Assembly (NCBI RefSeq): GCF_029867415.1
Contig: NC_081180.1
Location: forward strand, 21,414,808 to 21,478,807
Direction: 5' to 3'
Length of the DNA: 64,000 nucleotides
Source: Vicia villosa
Lineage: Eukaryota; Streptophyta; Magnoliopsida; Fabales; Fabaceae
Below are positions 12,448-23,263 of the stretch, piece after piece (positions within the stretch are counted from its first letter, which is position 1; every line of letters begins with the position of its first letter). The notes beneath the pieces are model-generated. The model had not been told where the DNA came from, made no database searches, and saw nothing but the letters and a program-made list of their open reading frames with translations. Both the position numbers and the translations under genes were made by a program.

Positions 12448-12449
12448 AT

Positions 12450-13323
12450 TGAAAATTCTAGTAACACGCGTTTGATGTCTTGCTGGATGTTATGACATCC
12501 AAAATTATATAGCACAGATAATTAAAACAGAATAACATAAAAACAATAAAGAACATACATAATTGTTTATCCAGTTCGGTTCAAACAACCTACTCTGGGG
12601 GCTACCAAGCCAGGGAGGGAATCAAATATAAGCCGAATTAATTCGGAGTTAAACTCCCTCGTTTACAACTCCTCACTTAAAACCTACCCAATGCAATTCC
12701 AATCTATTCCTAGACCTGAGTATCTCCACTCACTCCCCCTCAATCACAATAGTGATTACAAACAAACATAAACAATTACAGAGAGAAGATACTCTTCAAA
12801 AATACACCTTGATCTGCTTAAAAGCTTCAATCAAGAGACACACACTCATGCTTAAAAGCTTAGAGTGACAATTAACAAACACAACCTATTCCAATGCAAT
12901 CATCAAGGACAATTGCTTGGAGTACAAGAGACAACTACAGAACTAGGGTTCTTCGCAATACACAATCTGCTCTGTCTGCATTCAAATTAAGATTGCAGTC
13001 CTTTTATACGCAGCTCTTAGGCCTTGGGCTTTTTTAGAAACAAATTAGGGTTAACCAAGTTAACCTAATTCACACGCCATCTAGTTGTTACAGAATGTGC
13101 TGTCAGCAAGATCTTCTGGACGAAATATTCAGCACACAATAAAAGGTTTCCTAAACACAATTAATACAATATAACAGCTTCAACTGTCACATAAGGACGT
13201 CATGACATCGGTCATGACATTCACTACAGAACCTGTATTAGCTTAACACATATGCAGCCTGCATAACACAATAGAAACTAGGTATGTTTTACCGCAAATG
13301 CAACCAACATGAAAACACCTTCA
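12450..13323 (-). repeat. 5' LTR of copia element B (full length, 874 bp)
   Basis: In element orientation it starts TGAAGGTGTTTTCATG and ends CTAGAATTTTCA. A TATA motif CGTATAAAAG lies at 13001-13010 on the minus strand. The outer boundary is set by the near-perfect target duplication (CGATT/CAATT) and by restoration of the gag frame of element A. Only the last 434 bp are present in the 3' LTR. Confidence 0.8.
13000..13010 (-). promoter_or_regulatory. LTR promoter TATA box of copia element B
   Basis: CGTATAAAAGG on the minus strand within the 5' LTR. The expected RNA start would be about 30 bp downstream, near 12970 (inference). Confidence 0.55.
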
Positions 13324-13742
13324 CGATTGATCCAAGAAAGAACCATGTTGTTGGCGCGATCCTAAAGCTGAAAAATTAGGGTCAGAATGTGACGACTTGG
13401 TGAGTGTTCCATTGATGAAGTTCAGTTTATTCTTCGATGTCAAGGCACGGCGCATACAACGACTCCAATTTTGGTAGTTATGTTCGTTTAGCGACGGTGT
13501 TACGAGTATTGAACTTGGATTTTCACCGAGATGCAGATAGAACAGATTTGAGGGTTTAGCGTCGGATCTTTGGATTCTTTGGATTCTTTATGAGATTTGA
13601 GTTCATTATCTGAGGATGAACTGCCATTGTTGGATGCCATGATAAAGAAGGGGGAAAATCAAAATACAGAGAGAGGGTGAGAATGAAAGTGAAGGCGATG
13701 ATTGAAAGGGACTAGAGTTTTGGTTATGCTTTCGTGATACTA
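13324..13742 (-). pseudogene. Copia element A: 5' part of gag
   Basis: An ATG near 13638 on the minus strand opens MASNNGSSSSDNELKSHKES. The frame is then lost in places and ends RANNMVLSWI just at the element B insertion. Upstream, a degraded primer-binding-site-like TAGTATCACGAA abuts the 5' LTR. Confidence 0.7.
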
Positions 13743-13944
13743 TATTACAAGATCTTCGATCTTGAAGCGAAAGAATAGAATTGGACCATTGGACTTTTGG
13801 TATTGAATATACAAAAGTATCATATGCATATCTTATTTACAACTGAAGACTAGGTAGAGTATTTATATTACATAATACATAACACACTAGTTATTATGTG
13901 GGAGAAATAAAAGCCACTATATTATTATTATTATTATTCTAATA
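13743..13944 (-). repeat. 5' LTR of copia element A
   Basis: The repeat is 202 bp, paired with 1110-1303. It differs mainly by an expanded TTA run and scattered substitutions, which indicates an old insertion. The target duplication AAACA follows at 13945-13949. Confidence 0.85.
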
Positions 13945-14677
13945 AAACACACACAATCGATCAAACGTAGGTTTCCTATACAAAGGTGTGTCTTTGGGTC
14001 TCAATTATACCCCCAAAGTAACTCTTGACGGTTTTTCTATGAGATTTGAAGCCAACAACTGTTGTCCATAAGGTCAAGTATCTGTAGCAACCTGCTTAAA
14101 AATTTATGTTAAAACGAGCCGCCGCCCACTTTATTTGGGCAAGTGAGAAACCCTTAAAAAAGAGAGATTTGGGTAAGTAGGTTAATTAGGCAAAGGGAAG
14201 GTGTTAGGCACCCTTTCCCTCCCTTGTACTCAAGGGGACCCATTTAGCCTTTAGGTTTTATAAAAAGGTTTAATAAAAAAAATATGCCTTTGGCCAAAAG
14301 GGTAAAATCTTAAAGGTTTTAATAGAGTCATTATCAGATCGAGACAACAATGACTACAGACCAAAGACCATGTATGGCAAAAAGGGCAAAACCTCAAAGG
14401 TTTTGATAAGGTCATTGTCAGATCGAGACAACAATGACCATAGCTAAACCAAATACAGCAAGAATAAAGTTTTTTTTAATGGAGGCCTCATGTTACATCA
14501 TTGGCCAAAAAGAGGAACGATAATAAAAACGTTTTTAAATAAAAGGGTGACCTCATACCAAAAGGTTTAATCATTGGACAAAAGAATAAAACCCAAAGGT
14601 TTCGACAGAGTCATTGTCAGATCAAGACAACAATGACCAAAAGCCAAAAGCCATATATAGTGAAATTAAAAATAGGT

Positions 14678-14946
14678 CATTGTCAGATCGAGACAACAAT
14701 GGTCAGAAACCTCTTTTTTAGGGGAGCCGGCCATTGTCAGATCGAGACAACAATGGTCAGAAACCTCTTTTTTAGGGGAGCCGGCCATTGTCAGATCGAG
14801 ACAACAATGGCCAGAAACCCCTTTTTTAGGGGAGCCGGCCATTGTCAGATCGAGACAACAATGGCCAGAAACCTTTTTTTGGGGGAGCCAACCATTGTCA
14901 GATCGAGACAACAATGGCCAGAAACCCTTTTTTAGGGGAGGCCTCA
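14678..14946. repeat. 54-bp minisatellite, about five units, in the solo LTR
   Basis: CATTGTCAGATCGAGACAAC recurs at 14678, 14732, 14786, 14840 and 14893 (period 54, then 53). Diverged single copies of the same core lie near 14331, 14412 and 14607. The core has inverted ends (CATTGT...ACAATG). The 100-codon frame through it merely reads the repeat. Confidence 0.9.
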
Positions 14947-15309
14947 TAGGTAATCATCGGCCATAAGCTTTGAGTTTGAGTGGTTTGAAAATGGCGTTTG
15001 AAAGGGGGAAAGGGTTTGTCGGCCGTTGTCAGTTAATCGACAACGGCAGGTTAGGGTTGTTCAAGACAACCCTAAGACAAACCCTCAGAGAGAGAAGAGA
15101 AGCGTAGTAAAAAAAGTGTGTGTGAGTGAATTTGTGAAAATTGTACGTGAAAGTGAAAAAAAGGTCCCCCAAATAGGATTGCCAAAGGTCCTATTTATAA
15201 TGGGAAATTTAGGTTAAAAATCCCAAAAAAGAAATAACCCATATCCAATTGCCCAACAGCCCATATTTTATAAAATTGGTAAAAATAGGAGAAAAAGTGT
15301 GAAAATGTC

Positions 15310-15376
15310 ACTCATGGGATTCAAACCCGCGACTTCTTATTTGCAAGTCTTGCTTCCTTACAAATTGTGCTATGTT
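15310..15376 (-). other. tRNA-like module inside the second Ogre LTR
   Basis: The minus strand has TAGCACAATTTGTAAGG (A-box-like, 15357-15372), then GGGTTTGAATCCC (B-box-like, 15316-15328), at tRNA-like spacing. TGCAAATAAGAAG occupies the anticodon-variable region. Stem pairing is imperfect, so it is a fossil. Confidence 0.45.
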
Positions 15377-15804
15377 ATTTATTTGTAATAAAAAACCAAT
15401 TGAAAGTGTTTGAAGCATAGACAAATATTTTCTATTTATTAAAATATAAATAGTTTAAGAGTAAACTATTATACTTTTGATAGAAACAAATAATTACAAA
15501 ATCCAAAATATTGTAGATAAACCGAGGAAGTTTATAAAACCCGAGTTTAAAAATAATTTTGAATCCTAAAATTGGGCCTCATATTCTTATGAATAATAAG
15601 CCCAATTAAATACACACTTTTACTTAATGTATACTCCTATCTTTTGAATTGGACAATTTAAAGAATGGTTACTCTTTTGAAATGGGCTTGCCAATCAAGA
15701 TGTCAAGCCCACTAGTTTGATATACACCCCTTGTAGAATTTTTACTACGTCCCTGTTAATAAAATGTAATAGCAATAGGCCAAATTTTGGGGTATGACAG
15801 TATC

Positions 15805-16379
15805 AGTTGTAGATATTCTAATAGGGATTAGAGAAAATTATTGATCTTGAATTGGAGGTGGAGAATTCCTCCTTTGCTTGACTTAGTTTAATTCGAGAAT
15901 TCCTCATAGAGTCTTTGGCATCATTAGAGAATTACACTTGTAGGGTGGATATGTAACTCATATTTCCTCACCAATATACCCATCAACTGGTGTTAGTATC
16001 TTTGAACCCACTAAGGTTATAATTTGAACATCGGGTCTTGTTGTGTATGTTGTAGGATTCATTAATCTAAGCGGGTAATATTCTCAATCTTAATATTTAT
16101 TGTCGTATAATAATTGGGTCAAAATTTTATTCTCCATTGTAAGACATATTCTTTGCTTACACAATATTCTTGTAATGCAAAACTTGTGACACACTAATCC
16201 GCTGTCGTGCGCGGATCAAAAACGAGTATTTTGAAAACGTAATATAGCGACAATGGCTCAAGTCGTATCGCAAGGATTCTTATTCTTATTAATTAATTAC
16301 AATAACGATTAGTGGGGGGTTTGGTTTAGGATTCAAATAAGCTAAAACACAGTATTAAGTGATTAATAAAATAAGCTAA
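15805..16379. other. Unassigned sequence
   Basis: No ORF or recognised element. Moderately GC-richer sequence begins near 16195 (ACACTAATCCGCTGTCGTGC) and may be the left part of an unclassified repeat that continues beyond the PIF/Harbinger insertion to about 18190. Confidence 0.4.
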
Positions 16380-16798
16380 GGGTCTGTTTGGTTCAAATGA
16401 GGGGGAGGGGAGGGGGATTTTAATGGAGGGAAGGGGAGGGGAGGGAAGGGGAGGGATTTTTATTAATTATATGTATGTTTGGTTCAAACGAGGGGAGGGG
16501 AGGGGAGGGGAGGGATTTTGGTTAAAAATATGTTTGGTTCACGAGGGGGAGGGGAGGGGTTTTATTAATAGTTTACATTTTTATCCCTATGATTTTATAT
16601 AACTGATATGATATTCAAAGCTGAAAATTTCATAAATAATTTTTTGGAAATAATATTTGTAATATTAAGTGATTAAAAATTTAAAACTTACCACATAACG
16701 TTAAAAAAATTAAATACACTTGATACGTATTATAACTTTCGGCGCAAAATTATCTTTCTGTTGATAACAAATTTTGAATACATAAAATAACTTATCGT

Positions 16799-16844
<46 letters not shown>

Positions 16845-17283
16845 GAATGTATAACAAAATGAGAAAAACAATAAATATAAATAAACATAAAAATAAAAAT
16901 TATAATAAAAAATTGTAGTGATTGTAATTTATATTAAATAAAAATAATAATTTAAATGTAAAAAATAATTATAATAAATTGATATAAGCAATAGAGAAAA
17001 AAAAGAAACAAACGAAATAAAATAATAATTTTGAAATAATAAAATAAAATTGAGGGTATTTTAGTAAATATATTAATTTATTAAATATCAACAGTCACAT
17101 TCCCTCCCCTCCCCTCCGAATCCCCCCGATTCGGGGGGACGCAAAATGTGTGATTTGGAGGGATTTTGCTCCCCTCCCCTCCCCTCCTCTCCCCTCCTAA
17201 AAATTGAACCAAACACATTTTATTATAAACATTCCCTCCCCTCCACTCCCATCCCCTCCATTTACCTCGAACCAAACACACCC
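16380..17283. mobile_element. PIF/Harbinger-type non-autonomous DNA transposon
   Basis: Terminal inverted repeats are GGGTCTGTTTGGTTC on the left and GAACCAAACACACCC on the right. TAA flanks both ends (16377-16379 and 17284-17286), the 3-bp TWA target duplication of PIF/Harbinger elements. The element is 904 bp with no transposase. The left arm (16397-16560) is built of GGGGAGGGGAGGGG tracts and the right arm (17098-17265) of complementary CCCCTCCCCTCCCC tracts, so the whole can fold back. An (AT)n run sits at 16806-16840. Confidence 0.8.
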
Positions 17284-17286
17284 TAA

Positions 17287-18190
17287 AACAAATCAACCTA
17301 CTGTATCGACTTCCGCCTTATAATTGATTCATATAAATTTCCAATTTCCCCAAACGGGTCTGATCCTATTCGATTACAAGAACTATCGACAAGTGCAATA
17401 GCAATTATACGAAAAAAGTTTCTGAAATTCGAATTAAGCAAACGGAATAAAAACTATTATGAATCAAGCAAACGCAATTTGATCGAACGCGATAACGCAA
17501 AAGCTACGGTAACGCGAATATGATTCAGAAACAACAATAATAATCAAATTTAAGAATTATATCCTATAGCAACAACCAAATTAAACAAATAATTGAGATT
17601 ATAAGAATAATTCAAAGGAAACAGATTAATATGGAATTTATAAAAGAACCTCAAAGTGGAATTCAATTATAGCGGATTGATTCTTGGAAATTAGTTCGCC
17701 ATTCGGATGGTACAAAAGCTTGCAAGAAGAATTTTTCGTGAATAGTGAAAACGTGAGATCGTGAATAGTATGGTCAGCCATGGGTAAATGGAAGAAACCA
17801 GAATTCGGGTCATAACCCAACTGGGTCAAACATACATAATCCCAGACCCAAAACTAACGACTCAAAACTAAATAAAACTAATGTTGCAGCTTCAAACGAA
17901 ATTCTGGAAAATATGCGCTCCGAATATAACTTCGAGTCCAACACAAAAGTTGTATCTCTTTCTCTTAACTTTCCAACGATTACTAGAACGCGTCGATCGG
18001 ATTTCTGGAGCTCCAATTATGATTGTTTCTGTGCAGACTACTAATGCTGAAAATTAAATACGAAAATTAAATAACAATAAAAATAAACTCAAATATAAAA
18101 ACATAATAAAATAGAAAAATAAACAAACCAAACCATAGAAATGCCTAAGTACAAACATAAAGAAATGTGCATCAAAATGCATTGATCACA
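17287..18190. repeat. Unclassified dispersed-repeat-like sequence
   Basis: Non-coding, with runs such as AACGCGATAACGCAAAAGC and CGAATATAACTTCGAG. It probably continues the unit begun near 16195. I could not identify termini or a superfamily. The short minus-strand frames at 17638-18016 lack family features. Confidence 0.3.
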
Positions 18191-20466
18191 CACTGATTTG
18201 TCAGGGTGTTTTAGGAGGACTCTTAGCCATATGTATTTTTCCAAATAGAAGATTAACCTAATTTAATATCCCATTCTTCATTGACTACCTCCTAGCGTTA
18301 GCCTAAAAAGTATTAGATTGAGAAATCAGATGTATAAAAGGTACATGTTATATATGATTTAATTGAAGTTGCAAAAGCTCTGCCATTGCGATAACCAAAT
18401 GACTTTGGGTTGCTACGTCCATGTGTCCTTGGCACATTTGGATTCATTGAGTGGGGGAGGTAACAAAATTGTCACCTGAATTGGCGTGTTTTAACCTCAT
18501 AGTGAACTATAAGTGTAAAATTATTTACTAGTTATTAAGAAACTTAATACATGATGTCATGTATTCTCCATATCCAATATGTTGTCCGATGAAAGGTGTG
18601 GTTATTACCACTGATTGTTCAGGTGGATCATTAGGTCTATAAGGGTATGAACTCTTTGATGTCGAAGTTGATGCTCAGTCCATGTTGATGAAACTTTTAC
18701 CATAACACAAGTGTATAGTCTAATTGTACTAGACTCAATCGACTATTTTCATGGGTAATTTGCATTTCTTCCCATTATTTGGTGTACGTGATGTCATGCG
18801 TTTTACCCATTATCCCTTTTCCAGATACATTTTTGTTTTCCTTATCCACGCATGAGCTATTATTATCTCAGATCATCCCTGAGTGAAGATGTTTTTACAA
18901 TTAGTTGTGTTACTAACATGTTACATGAGTAAAAATGTTGAATTATCAAATTGTACATGCCTTTGGTTGTTTTTAACACTCCCTACCTTCATGGACCTTA
19001 ATAAACTTGAGAAATATTCATTTATCTCGACTATCTTTCATTCAATTATAGAAAATTTGATTAAACTTTATTTCGACTATTTTGTGGTCGGTTAATAACA
19101 AAATATTTTTTTGGTATAAACAAAGATAAATATCACAATGATCACCATTCATAATTTCACATATCATTGGAGCGTCCCAAGTAGGTAAACAATCAAAGAA
19201 GAGCTTTTAAAGTTGGACGTAACCTTAACGTGTGTCTCTTTGAGATAAAATCATTGATATGTGCAATTAGGAGTGGCAAAGGAGTATACCCTCCTAATTA
19301 AAGCTTGCCCGCCAAATTCCATTAAAAAATAGGGTAGAACGATCATAGTAAACATGGCAACATAAAACATTAGCGCGTCCCGCTAAAAAAAAGAGTTGGC
19401 CATGCACCCCTTAAATTTAAAAGTAGCAAAAACCTTGTCTGCCATTCTAATGTCCGCTCCCGATAAAACTCATAGAAAATAGGATGAGACCGAGCAAACT
19501 TAATAGAGAATACAAACCTAAAATCCTAGTCAACCTCGCAAAAAATTACAGATAAAACAAACATCCCACATAGACCGAACCATTTTATCACTCTTTTGCA
19601 CAAAGAACAATAGTTATACGAGTCACTTTGGCTCAATATCCAACAATATTCAACATTACTATTTGAACCAAAGCCTTCAACATTTGCAATTACAGTAGCA
19701 ACTTTTCTTCATCAAACATCCATAGATTCCTCTGTCATTCCCAAAGCCAACACCATCTATCATTCTGCCAACACCCCTCCATTCCACAGTGACATTTAGA
19801 TCAGTATCAAGAACATAAAGACCGAGATATATAAAATCACAAAAAATCAATTAAATCCAACAAATTATTTTTCTAAAATCCAACTAAATCACCTCATTCC
19901 AATCTTATCAAAATGTCATCATTGAATCCATTTGGATATATTCAACCCACAACAAATGCTTCTCAAGAATCGACATAATTCCTTTTGAAATAACTTTTTT
20001 TTGAAAAGTAAGTTAGAAAAGTAATTATAATGTTTGGCACAATGGAACAGATTAGGGGTCTACTCTAGCAAAATTAATCAATATGCCTCTCTTATTGAAT
20101 AAGATTAATCATATCCAATCCCCTAAGGATGAGTTTATTTATGGTGTTGGTTTCCACTTATTGAGAGCATTATAAAAAAAAACAGAATCAAGGTCCCACA
20201 AATAATTTGTTTTCATTCCGTGCAATGATTATTAGGTGTAATGAATCATGATCCACAAACATGGACACTGATAAGAGAAAACATGTGGTATGTGGTTTGT
20301 TTCTCTGGCATTTGCCGTATCTTTGGCTTTGTTGGTTGGTTTTGGATATCTTTATTCCCTTTTCAGCTTCTTGACAACCACCTATATGCCACATTTTGTA
20401 GTAGATAGTAATGTGAATTTGATTCTCAATAATTTTGTGTTGAATTAATTAAACCTATGAGGAAGC
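18191..20466. other. AT-rich intergenic sequence
   Basis: No supported gene. 19265-19520 has scattered GCCCGCC, GCGTCCCGC and GTCCGCTCCCG motifs resembling the interior of hAT-type MITEs such as the one at 21550, but no paired termini were found. Confidence 0.5.
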
Positions 20467-20595
20467 ATGAAGATGATGTTTGTCCTTTTTTTAAAGTTGT
20501 TATTGATATTGGGAATGCTCACTCTCTTTGTCTATTCTTCATTCAGTGAAGCTCGGGTCTCGAGGGTACCGGAAAACAAGATTACATTTAATTAA
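20467..20595 (+). CDS. Possible small secreted peptide (42 aa)
   Basis: ATG at 20467, TAA at 20593-20595. Translation begins MKMMFVLFLKLLLILGML, then TLFVYSSFSEARVSRVPE and ends NKITFN. The first 27 residues form a textbook signal peptide: short basic N-region, long Leu/Phe core, and small residues before SEA. A 15-residue hydrophilic tail would be the mature part. I do not recognise the family. It could instead be the first exon of a longer peptide gene (GT dinucleotides follow the hydrophobic part). A MITE with a 9-bp target duplication inserted right at the stop codon, and the stop lies within the duplicated bases. Chance ORFs of this size are common, but a clean signal peptide is less so. 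Confidence 0.35.
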   Translation: MKMMFVLFLKLLLILGMLTLFVYSSFSEARVSRVPENKITFN

Positions 20596-20596
20596 G

Positions 20597-20779
20597 GAGT
20601 TGTGCTATTTGTACACTCAAATTTAGTACACCGTATATACACCGTATAGGGCTTTAAAGCAAATTATTGTTTTGCACATAAATCAAGGAAACTTAATTAT
20701 TAAAAAACTAAAATTTGTAGACCATATATCAACATTTACGGTGTAGATGTCAACAAATGGTGTAGAAATAGCTTTTCTC
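20597..20779. mobile_element. MITE with 9-bp target duplication (Mutator-like type)
   Basis: Ends are GAGTTGTGCTATTTGTACAC and GTGTAGAAATAGCTTTTCTC, inverted with few mismatches. A perfect 9-bp direct repeat TTAATTAAG flanks it (20588-20596, 20780-20788). It is 183 bp with no coding capacity. Confidence 0.7.
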
Positions 20780-21225
20780 TTAATTAAGTTATCAATTTCT
20801 AGAGAGGGGTGTGGTGAAAAGAAAAGATTCTGATTTGTTAAAACTCCCACATCATTTATATGTGAGGCCAATTCACACAGTAAATTCTAATTTTATGGAG
20901 TAGTATCAATGAATCAAGTAATATAATGATAGGTGCATAAAAATGTATTCAAAAAATCAATTCTCACGTATTAATAACTTGGGTTATCGATCACAAGTTT
21001 AATGTAGTGTTGGGCGTGAGTGAGTTTATATAATTGACGTCATTCATGTTACGAATCAATTTTGTAAAATTGAATTAGGTCCAACTACACATTATTAATT
21101 TAACAAGACATCAAGATTCAAGACTCACGTTTAACATTCTATGGACCATATGTTATCAAATTTTCGCTATCAATCATCCACCATTTATTTTCATGGTCCA
21201 AATGTTTAATATAAGAGAAAAAATA

Positions 21226-21472
21226 TATTTTTTTTATCTCAAATATAAGAGAAAAAATCATCTTTCATTTTTTTCAAGGTAAAATTAAATGCAAATTACA
21301 TTTAACTTACATTCTATCTTATCATTTCTATAACCAACAATCAATTAAAAAAATTACATCTTCCAAAGCACTTTATTTCAAGAAAATCATAAGTTAAATA
21401 ATTGTGTTTTTATTTTTCTTAATAAACGTGATTTTGTTTTTTTCTCTTATAATTTGGGGCAGAGGGAGAATA
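21226..21472. mobile_element. Degraded Stowaway-like MITE
   Basis: The left end reads ATCTCAAATATAAGAGAAAA and the right end TCTCTTATAATTTGGGGCAG then AGGGAG. This is the CTCCCTCYG...CRGAGGGAG type inverted pair with TA-rich flanks, but the left terminus is eroded. Confidence 0.5.
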
Positions 21473-22009
21473 TAACTTAAACATAATTATATAAATGAGA
21501 CAATTTTTACTCTACAAACCGATTTTATAAATTGAGTTATAGGTCCAACTAGAGGTGACAAAATCGGCCGCCCGCCCCGCCCCCTAAAACCCGCCAAAAA
21601 CGAGCGGGACGGGCAAGTCCGCCAAGTTAAATGGGCATAAAAATCATATATATCTCGCCAAAATGGCTCGTGGACGAACGACGGGCTTGCCGACTTTTTT
21701 TTCTTCTTTTTTTAATAGATTAATAATTTTTTTTACCTTTCAATTAAATTATTTATTTATTTTTTAAATAACTTTTTAGAAAGTATCTTTTAAATAAATT
21801 TTACCTAAAACAAATTACATATACTTATAAATAAATGTATAAAATAAAACCATCAAGAATTTGAACTATTGGAATTAACTAAAAAATGCAAACTTAAGGC
21901 AAGACGAATTTAATAAATAGGTGAGACAGACTTTAACAGACGACGGAGTTGGCTTAAGCGGACGGCAGATTTTAACAGGACGGGCTTTCACTATTAGAAA
22001 TACTCGATT

Positions 22010-22320
22010 TACCTGCGGAATTTTCTGCGGAAAATATTCCGCAGGTATACCTGCGAATTTTCCTGAGAATTTCATCCTAAAATAAAATTTCGTGCGGATC
22101 AAAAATTGGCAGAAAATTCCGCAGGAATACCTGCGGATTTCTCTGCGGAATTTATATTTCAAAGAAAATATCTCACTACACTAAAGAATCCGCAGGTAAT
22201 TTCGCAGGAAATTTTCCTGCGGAATTTACTGCGGATATTTATTATAACAAAACCAAACTATAATACGAAATCCGCAGGTAACGTCGCAGGAAAGTTTCCT
22301 GTGGATTTTGCTGCGAATAA
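22010..22320. repeat. Left subterminal repeat zone of CACTA 1
   Basis: About a dozen copies of CCTGCGGA, TTCCGCAGG or one-base variants occur in both orientations. The zone mirrors 28678-28885. In characterised CACTA elements such repeats bind the transposase complex. Reading frames here just read the motif. Confidence 0.85.
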
Positions 22321-23263
22321 ATTTTTTAATTGTTATTTTTTTATAGTGTTCTTTATTTAGTTTAATTTTAATTTTTTTTATGTTAGTAATTATTTTTATA
22401 ATGTATTTGAATTAATTTTTAATTTTTATTTCAATCTTAGATATATTTCATAATTGTTGAAATTTTTCATTTTTAATTTTATTAATTACTTAAACATTTC
22501 TCATATTTGAATTGAATCTACTATGTAACTCATATTGGACCAAAGAATTTACCAGTAGGACAGTATCTTAAATTAATATTTTTCTAAAATAAAAGTTATG
22601 TATAATTTATTTATTTTTCTATTTATGTCATGTTGGTCCAAAGAATTTACCAGTAGAACAATACCTTAAGTTAATCTGACCAAAATTTAAATTGTGTTTA
22701 TGAACCCGCATTTTTAATTCTTAAATATTGAGTCAAGAATCTACCAATAAGCCAATAACTTTTAAATGATTGATTATAAAAAATATAATATAATTTTTCT
22801 ATTAAAATAAAACTTTTTTTTATAAAAAATTAGTAGATTTAAATATTTGTTAAAATTATTAATAGTATTTTATTTAAATTTTATCAAAATTTAATTGATT
22901 TAAAAATTATATAATAATTATTTACTAATAATTATTATATAACAATTATATCAGTTTGGTGTTCATTATTTTGCTTAGGTTTTGAATCAAATAAAAAATA
23001 ATCAAGATTTTTTCAATTTGGTTTAGTTTGTATGGTTGGTATAATCAATTTTTTTTCTTCCACTTAGAGCCCTATTATGGTGATGTCTCGTTTACATTCT
23101 TTTATAAATTTTTTTATTTAATGTTAGGTTGTATATATTTTTATTTTTTAAAAGTATATGAAAGTTATACTTAAAAATATTAAATAACATATAAATCTAA
23201 AAAAATTAGAAAAATAGTGAAATTTCATATGTTATTGATTCTAAGCACACAAAATTTTCAGCA

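Larger units (their letters stand above)
3927..13323 (-). mobile_element. SIRE/Maximus-like Ty1/copia element B, nested in element A
   Basis: The right (5') LTR is 12450-13323. The left (3') LTR is 3927-4033 plus 8234-8560, split by a solo Ogre LTR. Flanks are CAATT (3922-3926) and CGATT (13324-13328), a 5-bp duplication with one transition. The element has TG...CA ends. A primer-binding site complementary to initiator tRNA-Met (TGGCATTAGAGC on the minus strand, 12436-12447) sits 2 bp inside the 5' LTR. The interior has gag and protease (about 12378-10420), a second, different gag-like stretch (about 10390-8950) and the pol C-terminus (8893-8630). Integrase, RT and most of RNase H are absent. 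The 3' LTR lacks about 440 bp corresponding to U3 and the promoter. It is non-autonomous. Confidence 0.85.
1110..13944 (-). mobile_element. Ty1/copia LTR retrotransposon (element A), decayed, carrying nested insertions
   Basis: Two related LTRs lie at 1110-1303 and 13743-13944. They share long stretches, for example the segment with ATCATATGCATATCTTATTT. They are flanked by AAACA at 1105-1109 and 13945-13949, the 5-bp target duplication expected of copia elements. The element reads on the minus strand. A G6 polypurine tract (1304-1309 on the complement) abuts the left LTR, so that LTR is the 3' one. Coding order on the minus strand is gag (from about 13638, resuming at 3926), protease, reverse transcriptase and RNase H. 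Integrase is missing. Many stops and frameshifts make it non-autonomous. Removing element B (3927-13323) restores gag continuity (RANNMVLSWI joined to LHPISS). Confidence 0.88.
14083..15799 (-). mobile_element. Second solo LTR of an Ogre/Tat-type Ty3/gypsy element (1.7 kb)
   Basis: On the minus strand it starts TGTCATACCCCAAAATTTGG and ends AAGCAGGTTGCTACA. GTATC flanks it at 14078-14082 and 15800-15804, a perfect 5-bp target duplication. The Ogre-like tail (AGGTGTTAGGCACCC and GGCTCGTTTTAACAT on the respective strands) supports the family. A TATAAATAG box lies on the minus strand near 15191-15199. It contains a 54-bp tandem array and a tRNA-like module, and no genes. Confidence 0.85.

Noticed and set aside
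14678..14946. Regularly spaced repeats resembling a CRISPR array
   Set aside because: Units are head-to-tail with no unique spacers, and the DNA is plant nuclear LTR sequence.
14633..14947. 100-aa and 93-aa repeat proteins on both strands
   Set aside because: Both simply translate the 54-bp LTR minisatellite; there is no start context or homology.
22106..22360. ORFs at the CACTA 1 ends (also 21875-22162 and 28713-28907)
   Set aside because: They are translations of CCTGCGGA subterminal repeats.
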